From: Apiotrichum sp. Y4204
Taxonomy: Eukaryota > Basidiomycota > Tremellomycetes > Trichosporonales > Trichosporonaceae
Reading direction: 5' to 3'
Assembly: GCA_025531455.1 (NCBI GenBank)
Contig: JAMYHL010000006.1
Location: 496,001 to 560,000 of the forward strand
Length of the DNA stretch: 64,000 nt
In this document: positions 49,354-61,228 of the stretch, piece by piece
How the letters are laid out: the number at the start of each line of letters is the position of its first letter
Position numbering within the stretch: position 1 is the stretch's first letter
Translations under genes and position numbers: made by a program
The notes under the pieces: generated by a model
Seen by the model: the letters and a program-made list of their open reading frames with translations, nothing else
Database searches by the model: none
Told to the model about the DNA's origin: nothing

Positions 49354-51676
49354 CTACATGCGGAAGACACCCCATCCGCCGGCGTCTCCGTCCGCGCCAA
49401 TCTCGCCGCGGCCGCCGTCACCTCCCGAGGCGGGGCGGCTGGCCTTCTCGTCCGCTGCGAGCTCGATCGCGAGGCCGAGCACGTCACGCGTGTCGCGGGG
49501 CTGGATGATACCGTCGTCCCAGAGACGAGCGGTCGAGTAGAGCGCCTCGCTCTCCTTCTCAATGCGCGAGCGCAGCTCGGCGAAGCGCTTCTCGGCGTCG
49601 TCGCTGTGCCTCTTGCCGGACACGGTCTGCATGACCGACGAGAGCTGGTCGGGGCCCATGACACACACCTTGGCGTTCGGCCACATGAAGAGGAAGCGGG
49701 GAGCGTACGCACGGCCACACATGCCGTAGTTACCGGCACCGTACGAGCCGTTGACGACCATGGTGAACTTGGGGACCTTTGCGCGAGCGACGGCCCTGAC
49801 CATCTTAGCGCCGTCCTTGGCGATACCACCGCGCTCGGCGGCCTGGCCGACCATGTAACCCGAGACGTTGACAAGGAAGACAAGGGGGATGCCACGCTGC
49901 GAGCAGAGCTCGATGAAGTGAGTGGCCTTGAGGGCCGACGGCGAGAGAAGCACACCGTTGTTGGCAATGATACCGACGGTGTGGCCGTGGATCTCGGCGA
50001 AACCGGTGATGACGGTCTTGCCGTACTCCTTCTTGAACTCCCTGAACTCGGAGCCGTCAACCGTGCGGGCAATGACCTCACGCATGTCAAACGCCTGGCG
50101 CGAGTCGGGGGGAACAATGGTGTCGAGCTCCTCGACGGGGTACACCGGCGGGCGGACGGGGCGAGGAGCCGGCTGAGAGTTAGATATCCACCGGGACCAG
50201 TTAACTCACGTTCGAGGGGACGCTGGCACCGCCGAGGTCGAGGACGGCCTCACGGGCAAGACGAAGAGCGTGCGAGTCATTCTGGGCGAGGTAGTCGGCG
50301 ACACCGGAGACCGAGGTGTGCATGTCACCACCACCGAGGGTCTCGTCGTCGACAACCTCACCAGTGGCGGCCTTGACGAGAGGAGGACCGGCAAGGAAGA
50401 TACGACCTTGGTTCTGGCGGAAGTTAGTAGTTGTTCATGTTGGAAGACAGTATTGCTAATGCACGAGCCGGAGAGGTCATGATGTCGTTGCCGGGGCTAT
50501 AGCACAGCTCCATTTCGAGCACTCGACAGCTCAAATCGCTAAACCCTTTCCCTCATGCTCTCGGCACTCTTGGCACTCACCTTGACAATGATAACGACGT
50601 CGCTCATGGCGGGCATGTAGGCACCACCGGCAACGGAGATACCGTGAACGACCGAGATCTGGGGGATGCCAAGGGCCGACATGCGGGCCATGTTGTAGAA
50701 GATGCGTCCGAAGTGGTCCTGTTGGGTGTAAGCCGGAATTCTGTTGTCCGCTGAGCTGAGAATGGCAGCGGGCGAGCACTCACATGGTCGGGGAAGACGT
50801 TGGACTGGTACGGGAGAGCGGCACCACCACTCTCGACGAGGTACACGCAGGGAAGGCGGTTCTCGAGGGCGACCTGCTGGGCACGGAGGTGCTTCTTGAC
50901 AGTGAGGGGGTAGTAGGCGCCGCCCTTGACGGTGGGGTCGTTGGCGACGATCATGCACCGGCGTCCAGAGACAGTTCCTGCATGTTAGTTGGAAGGGCGA
51001 GAAAAGAATAGTAGGAGAGAATGATTTGAGCATCGTCATAGCAGACAGCTGCGACTAGCGCGGCAGTCAAGATTAGAGGGCCCCGCAGTCCCCAATCCCG
51101 CTCTGGTGGCTCTCGCATCGCGGATCGCGTCCAACAACCATTGACCACAGTTACCTAACGCGACCAACATTTACTCACCGATACCAGTGACGATACCCGC
51201 ACCGGGGAGCTCGTCGGGGTACACCTCGTGCGCAGCCAGGGGCGAGAGCTCGAGGAACGCGCTGTCGGGGTCAAGAAGGGCAGCGATACTGACTGTCAGC
51301 GTTCCGCGCTCCGCACGCAATCAACATCAGATCTACAGATCGTTCTGTAACATATCTCGATCTCCTTTCCACTCATCTCATCACACACTCACCGCTCACG
51401 AGCACCGAGCTTGCCGGTTCCCCTCGACTTCCACTTCTCGAGCGTGGCCTTGCCACCGCCCTCGCGCGCCTTGGCACGGAGCTCGTTCATGTTCTTGACG
51501 AGGCCCTCCATGTGCTGCTTGGCGGCCTGGGTCTCGGGGCTGTTCTGCTTGAGCGCCGTGGGGAGCGGGGAAGGCGGGGCGTTGTTGGGCAGCAGGGGCG
51601 GCTGGGCGATGAGGCCGCGCGCGAGGCGGGCCGGGAAGCCGCGAGCGAGGGGGCGGGAAAGGCCTGCGCGGAGCAT
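49354..51676 (-). CDS. MCCB: 3-methylcrotonyl-CoA carboxylase beta subunit, mitochondrial
   Basis: Exons 51393-51676, 51179-51288, 50784-50977, 50581-50718, 50210-50413 and 49354-50172 give 582 residues. The first 25 residues ([21 protein letters not shown]) are a clear mitochondrial presequence. The carboxyltransferase fold follows: [19 protein letters not shown], the [19 protein letters not shown] block, [40 protein letters not shown], then the second half with [38 protein letters not shown] and the C-terminal [15 protein letters not shown]. The subunit transfers the carboxyl group from biotin on the alpha subunit (not here) to 3-methylcrotonyl-CoA in leucine breakdown. A GTG 21 bases upstream is in frame but ATG at 51676 starts the presequence. 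Confidence 0.95.
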
Positions 51677-52643
51677 CTTTGACGAGGACAGAGACACGAG
51701 GTCGGTGGACGAGGAAGATGGGGGAAGAGAAAGAGGAAGCGAAAGAGTGGACTTTGGGGTTTGTCGTTTAAAGGTTTGTTCTTTTGGTTATGGCCTTTGG
51801 TGGTGTGCACAAGGTGCGGCGGAGGTGTTTCCCGGCGAGCGTCATGCAGCGATGCGTGTTGCTCTCGGTACTTAGCCGCCGCCTGTGAACGCCGGTTGTC
51901 CCAGGGCGGGGCATACAGGATGCCTCGGCTATATCCCCCCGCGCCTCCTCTGAGCTCTTTTTTTTTCGAACATGCTCCTCTCACTCCACCAAGCCATTTG
52001 AGCGAGATGGCCCCGGACCGATCGAGGCTTTGGTCCGAAGGCCAGCTGGACAGCACTACCCTGGGGACCATGCTCGACAATCCTGGAGCAAGGCTGGGTG
52101 CGGTGGTGTGCCGCGATATCCATAGACACTGCAGCTGCAGCCATCGGCAGAGACAACGCCCACCAGGCTAGCCAGCCAGTCACCTGCGGCCCTGGCAACC
52201 TTCGCTTTCCATCTCCGCGGGCCTCCACGGCTGTACCCCAGATCGGCCCCGCCCAGCTGTACCCCCCATGCTCCCCAATACCTCGACGGTGTTGCCGAAC
52301 AATCTCAAGGTGCTTGGCGTGCGCACGCGAGGCGAGCCGGTTGGCACAGTGCTTGCTTGCATCGCTTGCCTGCGCTTGCACTCGCGCGCTCCCCATACTG
52401 ATACGAGATTGCCCACAGTCCGCAGGGTGGATGTGGGGCCGTCCGCGGCAGCCAGCGGCATATATGTGCGCCGGATATACAGCCTATAACCGAGCCCCTT
52501 CACATATCCACATCAAGATTGACATCAGCCTGCCGTTGTAGAACCATGTTTGCAGAATCAGACAGTACAACCTCTCCAGACCACAGAACATTGAACTTCT
52601 GCACTTCTGTATCAATCCGCTCCGTATCGCGTAATAGGCCTGC
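51677..52643. other. Intergenic region between the enoyl-CoA hydratase and MCCB genes
   Basis: MCCB promoter plus hydratase 3' end. An A/T run near 51957-51967 is the only clear low-complexity element. No gene is supported. Confidence 0.55.
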
Positions 52644-53699
52644 TCAGAGACGCGACGGCCAGCGGGGCTTTCGTTTCTGAATGAAAGCATTCATGCCTGA
52701 CGTGTCAGTTCGTGCTGCATGCCATCTCGGTTGCTCACCCTCAATCTGGTCCGGGCTGCTGAACAGGGCGTGGCACAGACGGCGCTCAAAAGTGAGTCCC
52801 TGCTGGAGAGGTAGGTCGAATGCTGTACAGTGAGCAACAATGCGAGCGGAGCGCAGTGTAGAATGCAAAGATGGTATCCCAAATGCGATATCCAGCTCAT
52901 TTGCATGCAATCTGGAATGATACCCACCGCCGTTGACCGCCTCCTTGGCGACCATGAGAGCGACAGCGCTCTTCTCCGCCATCTTGTCGCCCATTGCCAC
53001 CGCCGCATCGACAACGCTCTCGCCTGGCTTCGTGATCGCAGTCGCGACGCCCCACTCGACTGCCTCCTGACCGGTGATGCGGCGCGAGTTGAGCACGACG
53101 TCCATAGCGCGCGCCTTGCCGATAAGCCGGGGAAGACGCTGTGTGCCGCCCGCACCCGGAATGATGCCGAGGTTCACCTCGGGCAGAGCGAGACGCGTAC
53201 TCGGTGTTACGATCATCAGATCACACATCAGAGCCAGCTCGAAGCCGCCGCCAAACGCGTAGCCCGCCACCGCGGCGATGACGGGCTTGCGCAGATTCGA
53301 GAGCGAGTCCCATGGGCGGCTGAAGCTGTCGGCCAGGAACTGGGCAGTGACTGATGTCAGCATCTATTGCTGATTGCGACGAGAGGGATATGCTGAAACT
53401 GGGGAGCAGCACCGACGCCGTGCAGCGGGCCGGCTCGTTGTCCAGCACTTTGACTCTCATGCCGACTCACAGTCCTTGCCCTCCATAGCCTTGATATCTG
53501 CTCCGGCAGCAAACACCTTCTCTCCGCCAGTAATGACGATGCAGGCGATGCTGTTGTCGCGCGATGCCTCGGCAAGGTGTGCGTTCAGCTCGGCAAACAC
53601 GGTCGGCGACAGCGCGTTGAGCGCGTCGGGGCGGTTGAGCTGGACGATCATGACGCGCCCCGAGGGCGAGCGGCGCGAGAGAACGACTGGCTCTGGCAT
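52644..53699 (-). CDS. Enoyl-CoA hydratase with C-terminal peroxisomal signal SRL
   Basis: Exons 53471-53699, 52928-53350, 52739-52822 and 52644-52696 give 262 residues, the normal crotonase length. Family blocks: QLNRPDALNALS, GGEKVFAAGADIKAM (oxyanion hole), KPVIAAVAGYAFGGGFELALMCD, LPEVNLGIIPGAGGTQRLPR with the catalytic Glu residues, and the terminal MNAFIQKRKPRW segment. The sequence resembles short-chain enoyl-CoA hydratase (ECHS1) more than the AU-binding methylglutaconyl type. No mitochondrial presequence is seen, and the last three residues Ser-Arg-Leu form a PTS1 signal, so I infer a peroxisomal enzyme of fatty-acid or branched-chain beta-oxidation. It sits 0.97 kb from MCCB on the same strand, which raises but does not prove a role in leucine breakdown. 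Confidence 0.9.
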
Positions 53700-54759
53700 C
53701 CTTATCCTTTGTGGAGTTGTAGTTGTGAGAACAGTGAGACGGATTCGCCAGTGTGTGTGATGCTGTAGGCTATTATAGCTGGTTCGCGTGTCGGCCTTCT
53801 CCGCTGTCGTGATGTCGGTGACTTGAGGCCCGGATCGGTATTCGGGTCGCCGACTGCCCACATTGCGATAGTGCGGTCGGCCAGTCAGGTGAACATCACA
53901 ACACGATTGCGTACTGCGAAAAACACAGCGTGCAGCATGGACCAGTGTCGTTGACATTAACATCACCAAACCCACACACCTCTGCAGCACATGTGAATCT
54001 TAAGATCAAAGCTGGATGACCGAGACGATAGCAATACATTCAAGAAAAGGGATACTGTTGCGTCGGATCTATGGAAGGGTATAAGACTGTGTGCGACCCC
54101 TTTGGATCGCGATGATGAACAACGACAGTGGGCTAGTGGGGGCTGCCTGGAAAGTCTTGTTGAACAGACCAAGCGGGGATCTAGACAGAGGACTATCAAA
54201 TATCACCGCTCCACAACCGCACCCAAGGTGCGTATCCTTCTAAGAACAACCTTCTTAAAGGACATATGATGTGGAGCCTGTCTCTACTTGTCGACCGAGT
54301 GCTCTGACAAGCCACTGACTACCTAACCTTCATTATGAAGCCACTAGCCGCTTTCCTGTATAGTTCCCCTCATGTCAATGGCCAGAGTGGTGGCAGCAAA
54401 GTTTTGCCACTTGTCGGCCCAAGACCGCACATGTCTTTCGAAACAGAACGGGGAAGGCGGTCAGCTTACTGAAAGGAAATGCAATGAGTTCATTAATCAT
54501 AAACCCTTCATAACAACAACGTAAAAGAGCTGGATAAGTATAAAGTCATAGAACGGCAACTCGCAGAGTGTCCATGGAGATGAAGAAAAGAGACGTAAGT
54601 CCAGTAATGTGACGGTCACTAAATGTAGGTGGCCACAAACATCACTAGCTTTAGGCCGAGCTCTCGGCGCAGTCGAGGACTCGAGGCGCGGACGGCGCTA
54701 GAGTGGAAAGGAGAAAAAGGAGGTGCGTGGGCAACGAGATGAATTGAGATTTGAGCGGC
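53700..54759. other. Intergenic region: hydratase promoter and LysM gene 3' side
   Basis: AT-richer sequence with no supportable gene. Nothing structured is seen apart from short AT-rich stretches near 54480-54560. Confidence 0.5.
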
Positions 54760-55811
54760 TTAGAGCTCGTCGCAGAAGGGAAGGTAAGTCTCAGAGACCT
54801 TCTGAGAACGTTAGACTTGACATGGATTAAGACAGCGGAGGGCCTCAGAATTGGAATAGCAACTCCAATCCTTCCGCATTAGATTTACTCACCTCAAAGG
54901 CAGTGTGGTTGTAGGCCGGGTAGTGGAAGGCCTTAGTGTCGACACAGAGAACCTCGCCAATGTAGATGTTGTTGCACTCCTCGTTGATCTGAGGGTTGTT
55001 GGCACGGAGGGTCTGGTCATCCATGCCGTACATCTCCTCGATCCACTCGCAAGTGTCACCGCCGACAACAGTGTAGACCTTGGTGCAGTCGTTGTCGGCC
55101 TGGCCGAGACAAACGACCTGGTCGGGCATCAGGTCGGTGCAGGCATCGTTAACCTCGGGGGTGTTGACGAGGGCGAGCTGGAAAGTCGAAACACCGTACT
55201 TGGAGGCTGATTATGCAAGTGGTGGGCAATGTGGTGTGGATTCAGACCACGTTAATGAGACGGAGTGTCAGCATTCAAACATCAAGACGAATCAACAGTT
55301 GGTTGAAGCATGGTAGATACTCATGATCAAACCATCTCCGCACCGGAGAACACAATCGCACGGTTCTCCGCGAGCTTCACCTTGGCGCAGGTGCCACACC
55401 GCAGCGTGACGATCGAGCGCCACTCGCCCCACTGATGAACCATGGGCCAAGATGTACCATGTTCCAATCTCGTTCTCCAATGATCCGCAATTGCGCCTGA
55501 CGAGTACTCACAGATAATGTCACAAGTGTCACCGGCGACGACAGTAGCCTGACGGGTGCAGTCGGAGGCCATGACGGCTGCAGGTAGGGCCGAATTGGGC
55601 CATGTGGAGGGGATGTGATCAGTGGCGGATCATCGGATCAGCGAACACGCGGGCAATTTGGTGGCAGTCGCGAGTCAGAGGTAAAAGTCATGAGTTCGCA
55701 GTCGAGTGAGTCGGTTTTCGCAAGAGCATGTCAGCACACATTGCAAACGAGGACCGTCGCACAGTCGAAATACGCACCACCGAGGAAAGCGAGAGCGGCA
55801 ACGGCGAACAT
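54760..55811 (-). CDS. Small secreted protein with two LysM modules, 151 aa
   Basis: Exons 55778-55811, 55512-55577, 54893-55206 and 54760-54801 give 151 residues. A signal peptide (MFAVAALAFLGAVMA) is encoded by the 34-nt first exon and the start of the second. Two LysM modules follow. The first starts ATVVAGDTCDIISSKYGVS and runs to QVVCLG. The second starts YTVVGGDTCEWIEEMYGM and runs to NNIYIGEVLCV. The tail ends TYLPFCDEL, a form seen in other fungal LysM proteins. Conserved Cys pairs in each module suggest a secreted, disulfide-bonded chitin or peptidoglycan binder. Such proteins mask chitin oligomers or bind cell walls; the ligand is inferred. The second intron is long (305 nt) and contains a GC-rich open stretch. 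No catalytic domain is present. Confidence 0.85.
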
Positions 55812-57760
55812 TATGGTTATACAGTCAAAAGGAGCGTGGGGTTGAGATGGATAGAAGATGGACAGGGGGAGGCGGTAAATAGAGAGTGGAGGAGCGAGCG
55901 ACAGATACTTGATAAAAGAACGAAAGACGTTTGATGTATGGATGCAAGAAGTACCAGTGGGCGTCGTCCACAGACCTGTTACTGTCGACGGCCAGTCTCA
56001 GTGGTCCATCCATGTCGACCATCAGTAGGCTGCACCCATCCTCCAGTCGCTGGCGGCCCGCAAAGGGCGCGGCAGCCAGCATCCAAAGACGCACAGGATC
56101 AGACACTTTGGCTTCGGCCCCTTCCTCGCCCCCTTGTCGACCCCCTCGTCGCCCATTGACCGCGGCTCCGCTGATAGCGCCTCGTGCTCTTGGACCACCA
56201 GCGCCACGGTCGACGCGTTCTCCTTGGTGCTTGAGCTCCTGACCTGGGGCATTTGAGGCTTTGAGCGGTGAACAGATGGACTTGGTGCTTGTCCCTGAAC
56301 GCCCAATAGCCCGATTCCGAACCTGGCTTTGCTGGGCAGGCTTCTGTGATGAAACGCGTCCTGACGATTCCTGAGCAGCACAACCGCGGAGTTACAAAAC
56401 CAAAGGGCTCTGTCGAGTTCCGCACGAGGGCTGCGTACCATCTGGAATGCTGATCGGAGAATGTGATGGCCACGCAGCTGGACAGCTGAACACATTGGGC
56501 TGGCCTAACAGTCCCCCAGTTGACAAACTTGGAGAATGTGGCGTCCGTCGCGGCACGATTCCAAACGCGTGCCAAACACAGACCCTGAGCAAACAAGCGC
56601 GTCGCGAACAGGCCAAGAACGCAATTACACCAGCATCGGTAGCAGGGCCTGTAGGCCAAAGGAGGACAGGTACGGCCCGGAAAGCAGCAAGTTGGGCGGG
56701 TTAGCCTGCACTCTTGGCTGCTTGGCAGTTGTGCACTTGGCAGAGCCGGTCCAAACTGTACCTCGGGTTGCAAGGCACTGTGGACGCTAAACCGTAGTGA
56801 CTCCCAGTCAACGGACAGGACGGGCCGCCTAACGGCACGCCCACCACCTGCAGCCCTCCTTGGCGGCCTTGGCCACGACCTTGGCATCCTCCCGCGTTTC
56901 GGAGTGTAAGTATGTGTTTGGTGTTGCACGATATCAGTAAGCCAAGGAGAGGCGCTGTACTCCGCAGTGGTGGAGAAGTTGTTTGAGGGACTGAATGTTC
57001 ACCAATTCAGCACCAACTCAGACGGTGCACCCTGTGGCATACGCGTCCTTCACGGTGGCATCAGACCAAGTTGTTTTGGTGAGCGATTTTTGATCAGTTG
57101 CTCGGTGCCCTTTCTATCCACACGCTTTTCTATTCACACGCGCTACAGACATCTGGGCTGCACCTTGTCTGCACTTGTCCTCATCATGCTTCGCCAAGCC
57201 AACCCTTGGCTTCCTACGGTGCGGAGCAATCGTCAAAGGGGTGCATTGCTTGTCGGCTGTCAGATTGTGGCCACTCATCTGCTGTTGATTGATCGGGAAC
57301 AGAGCTCGGAAGATAGGGACGGACGGACTGCAGGAGCCAGAGGCACCCGGTTGGTGGTACCTGGCACCCGGCCCCGATGGGGAAGGAGTGTGCCAAGACG
57401 GAGGCATCGCGTTGCTGGCACGGTCGCTGTACTGTTCCCATTGACAGATCCGGACAGAAAGGAAGGGTTGGGGTTGTGGACAGATTGTGTAGTAGCCGCG
57501 GAGGTTGCAACCGGTATAGACATACATGCAAGGGATACAGCCCAATGGTATGGTGTATTTGTATTCACTAGAAGTGCAGCGTTGGGAAGATAGCAATGGG
57601 GAACGAGATGGCCATGATGATCTGTGGTTTAGAAAGTGTATCCAAGACGGGTGGCCAGGGATCTATGCAAGAAAAACAAGGAACACGGAAGAAAATGGAA
57701 CACTTGAGGAACAGGGGGGGCATTCGGTATTCAGGTTGTCTGCAGAGTGCGACATGAGCT
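55812..57760. other. Intergenic region (1.9 kb) between CCCH gene and LysM gene
   Basis: Holds the LysM promoter and the 3' end of the CCCH gene. Many open frames occur on both strands between 56000 and 57600 but none has a family match, a consistent splice pattern or a good start context. I see no repeat or RNA gene. Confidence 0.5.
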
Positions 57761-60700
57761 TCACAACACAGGAAGGTTGCAAGGAGTTTCGCCGAAGGGT
57801 GAGCTGGCGCTGCTGGGTGTGCGGGTTGTAGGCGCAGTGATCTGTCGTCAGTTTCGGTATCTCCACTCCAAGTCACGCCACTTGCTACTCACAATCTCGA
57901 GATCATCATCGTCATCGTCGTCGCTATCATCAGAGTAGCGGTTCGCAGGTGTTATCTTCCTGAGCACCTCACATGCGGCCGCGAGCGCCTCCTCTGTGAG
58001 CTGGGCAGCGTTCTCGTCGCCCTCGCCTATATGAGTGAGAGGGCACCACTCCCCAGCCGGGCAGGTTCCGTCCTTTGCCCAGGCTGGACAGTGGTCCCCG
58101 CCGCCGAGAGGGGACCCGAGAGAGTTTGGAGGCGATTCATATTCCGGGTAGCTCGCTCCAGCGCTGGGGAAGTAGCTACCGGCGAGGGCCATGGCAGGAG
58201 TGAGGATGCTGGGTGACAGGGGCGTGGAGAGCGGAACCGGGAGCGGGAGCGCTGGGCACTCGGACCAGACTGCCGAAACCGGGGAGCTCGAGACGGACGC
58301 CGAGACCGTTGACAGTGAGGACTGAGAGGTGAGCTCTGTCCCATCACTGTCCTCGAGCGTCATTTTTGTGTCGATGCGCGGCGGAAAAGACAGAGGACCA
58401 CCAACGGTCATCTCCGAACCGTTGGGAGGGTGAGACACATCTGGCGACTGAGCTGAGGCTTCAGTGCTGGCAGAAACGGTTGTAGTGGACGGGACAGGAA
58501 GAGCCCCAGATGCGTGAGCGCCAAGCCCGGAGGTAGGCACCAAGCTGGCAGCCCACGACGGAATCGGCACAATGTGGCGGAAAAAACACTTGTCGCCCAT
58601 GTGGCAGCGGCCTAAGAGAAAGTGGCGGCAAACGCGCTTCTCGCGGCGCATGGGAGCCGGTTTGATCGGGTCGGCGATGACGGTGAGATGACTAAACTCG
58701 CAATCTTCCTCGGAGTGCGGGCACCCTGTAGACCTGTTGAACGCGGGACATATCATGTGCTTGCGGCCTGTCTGCGGACGAGGAGTAAGGGGCTTCTCCT
58801 CGGGGATTGTGTGAAGACTGATGTTAGCTACTCACTACTTTCCTCACAACTCACAATGCACAGTGTTTGCCATGGGCACACTGGATTCCGTTGGCAAAGA
58901 ACCTGCACACCTTGGTCTGGTAGTACGCATCTCGATGGTGGCGAACGATGTAGCCCTGCGGGGTCCACACAAGGTCTGATTCACGGACCTGGCCAGCGGG
59001 GAGCTCGGAAGGAACAAAAGCAGTTGGGGTCATCTGCTCCTCCGCGTCCTCGGAGCGCGGTTCCTCTGCGGCTTTACTGGTGGAGGAGACTTCCCCAGAG
59101 GGGAAGATAGGCTTCGCCCAGGCCGAAGTCTTTATCCTTGTGGAGAGATCGTTACCGACAGCAAGCTGCGGCCATTCATCCCCCGCGCTTGCTGCCTTGG
59201 AAGGCTGTTTCGCACCCTTGGCTGCAAGGGTTTTACCCTTGCGTGTCTTTCCCTTTGTCTTGGGGGAGTTGGTGGCGATTTCCTTGGGACGAGCTGGGGA
59301 GACAGGCATGTTGCTCCAAGACTTCGTGGTTGAGGTGGCTTTGAAGTCCACCGCACCTGACTTGGGCGGGGTAAGGTCAGGCCACTGACTCTCAGCTTCC
59401 GACGTGGGGGGAGCCCAAGGGTACGCCTTCGAGGGGGGCGAGGGCAGGGAAAGGGACGGAGAACGAGCGGGCGCTTCGGGAAGAAGGGAGATGCCCAGAG
59501 TTGGAAGAGTCGCGATTACACTGCTCGCGTTCGCGTTTATAAGGGGAACGGTGGAATTGGGACGTGCGGGAGGGAAGAGCTTCGAGAGGGAGCTTCCTGT
59601 CAACGAGTCCTTCTCAGGCTGTTCCAATGGAGGAGAGTTGGCCTCAACAATGTCGTCGACGAGGCGGCGCTGGGCGGTCGGGGACAACGGAAGTGAATCG
59701 ATAGACTTGGATTTCTTGAGGCTGGACTGCACCTCAGACTTGTTCTCTGTGGCAGCTTCGGTACTGTTGCTGGTCTCCGAGCTCCCAGAGGCGCGTACAG
59801 GCTTGGTCTTGTCCTCGTCCTTCTTGGTACCATCGTCGCCTCCGGTTGGCGCGGGCTTCCCCTTGCCGTGGATCTTCTCGTCGTAGAGGTTGTTGGGGTC
59901 GTGAATGAAGCTGCAGAACTGGCCATACGCGCAAGTTCCAGTCGGGAAGTCCTTGCACGGCACCGCTGCACGTTAGCACTGTCATATCCATTTACCGTTG
60001 ATCATCTCTCTTTTCGTCTTTTGACTTTTGACTCACTCTTAAACTTCAACCGACTGCGACCACCTGGACCCTTTCCACCGCCACTGAGCTTAAAGACTTG
60101 TCCGACAGTCTCCTCGCCGCCTGCGCGCACCGTAACGACTTCTCCTCCGTTGAGGCGCGCGATGTCGACTTCGTCAAATGTGAGTGCGGGGACAGGAGTG
60201 GCAGCCTGGGCTGCTGCAAAGGTGCCGCGGGTCGGGTCCTCGGCTCCTGTCACGATAGGGCGCCCGACAGCCGTATCCGAGCCAGTCCCCGAGCTGGAGC
60301 TTGCAGGCGTCATGTTTGCCGTCTCTCCGTCAAAGTGCAGGGCGAGGGCAACCGATGTGCTATTAGGGCTGGGAAGACCGTGTGGTGAGTTCAGTCCGCG
60401 TACGTTGTGCACGAAACGGCACGGGGACGAGGTGCAGGTTATGCCTGGCGTGTGGTAGTACCTGCAGAGGATGACGGTCCTACTGCCAGATGGTGTTGTG
60501 GGTCCGAGCGCGGGGGTGGAAGCGGGCGGGGGTGGGGGACCCTCGGACGGGGTGCGGGGGCGTCCAGTGCCGATGGGAAGAGGAAACTCGGCGTCAGCGA
60601 GTGATGGCACGGCGGAGCGCGGGGCCGAGGGGATGGGCGGGGTCACGGGGGCGGACTCGGCGACGAGCTCGTCTTGCACGATAACGCCCACTGTTATTCC

Positions 60701-61228
60701 GCGTTTGCGGGAGAGACCTGGCGTACCTGGCGCGTGTGTGGCACTTGCCGGTCTGCGAGGAGATCGGGTGGTGTGGCGGCCTTGGTCACGACGCGTTAGG
60801 GCTGCGTCAATGTTTAACCCCCGAGCTGCCGCTGCGCCAGTCAGGCGGGAGACTGGAGCACTAGCTGGGCGCGGGCCGTGGAGCGCGTCCAGCGGACGGG
60901 AAAGGGTGAGGGCGGCTGGGCGTCGCCTAATTGCAGGTGTAGGTGGAGGCGGGAGGTTTCCCGATCGGGGGAGGAAGAGCGGCGATGGCGAGGCAATGTG
61001 GAGGCCGTTGGTTGTGTTGCGGAGGTGAGGAGCGCGGTAAACAGAAGCGGAACGAGGATGCAGCAGAGGCTGCAGAGCTGGTGTTGGGGGAGTAGAAGAT
61101 GAAGTTGTGGAGTTGGATGAAAGAAAACATGTCCGGCTGTTCATGTCGTCACATATTTGACGGCCGACGCCGAATGCACGCGCAGCGGCAATAGGTTCGG
61201 TCGTGCGAGGACGCTGAAGGGGGTCCAT
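57761..61228 (-). CDS. Six-finger CCCH zinc-finger RNA-binding protein, 1102 aa
   Basis: Exons 60037-61228, 58855-59965, 57893-58817 and 57761-57841 give 1102 residues. Six CCCH fingers are visible: CRYYHTPGITC...H (about residue 255), CKDFPTGTCAYGQFCSFIH (401-419), a third near 752-771 split by intron 2 just after GKHC, CPAFNRSTGCPHSEEDCEFSH (791-811), CRHFLLGRCHMGDKCFFRH (about 828-846) and CPAWAKDGTCPAGEWCPLTH (about 1012-1031). Long Pro/Ser-rich disordered linkers separate them. CCCH fingers usually bind single-stranded RNA, so a role in mRNA processing or decay is likely but not shown. Two points are open. The start could be the ATG at 61144. If the last intron is kept, the protein instead ends at 57848 after DLEWRYRN. 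Confidence 0.8.

Noticed and set aside
49333..50376. 347-codon open frame on the plus strand across MCCB
   Set aside because: Antisense shadow of the MCCB carboxyltransferase exons.
51674..51697. GTG-initiated extension of MCCB
   Set aside because: The in-frame ATG at 51676 directly starts a good mitochondrial presequence; a GTG start is not expected in a fungal nuclear gene.
55322..55477. Open stretch inside the long LysM intron as a constitutive exon
   Set aside because: Including it brings a stop or shifts the frame; without it the two LysM modules join perfectly. It is kept only as a possible alternative exon.
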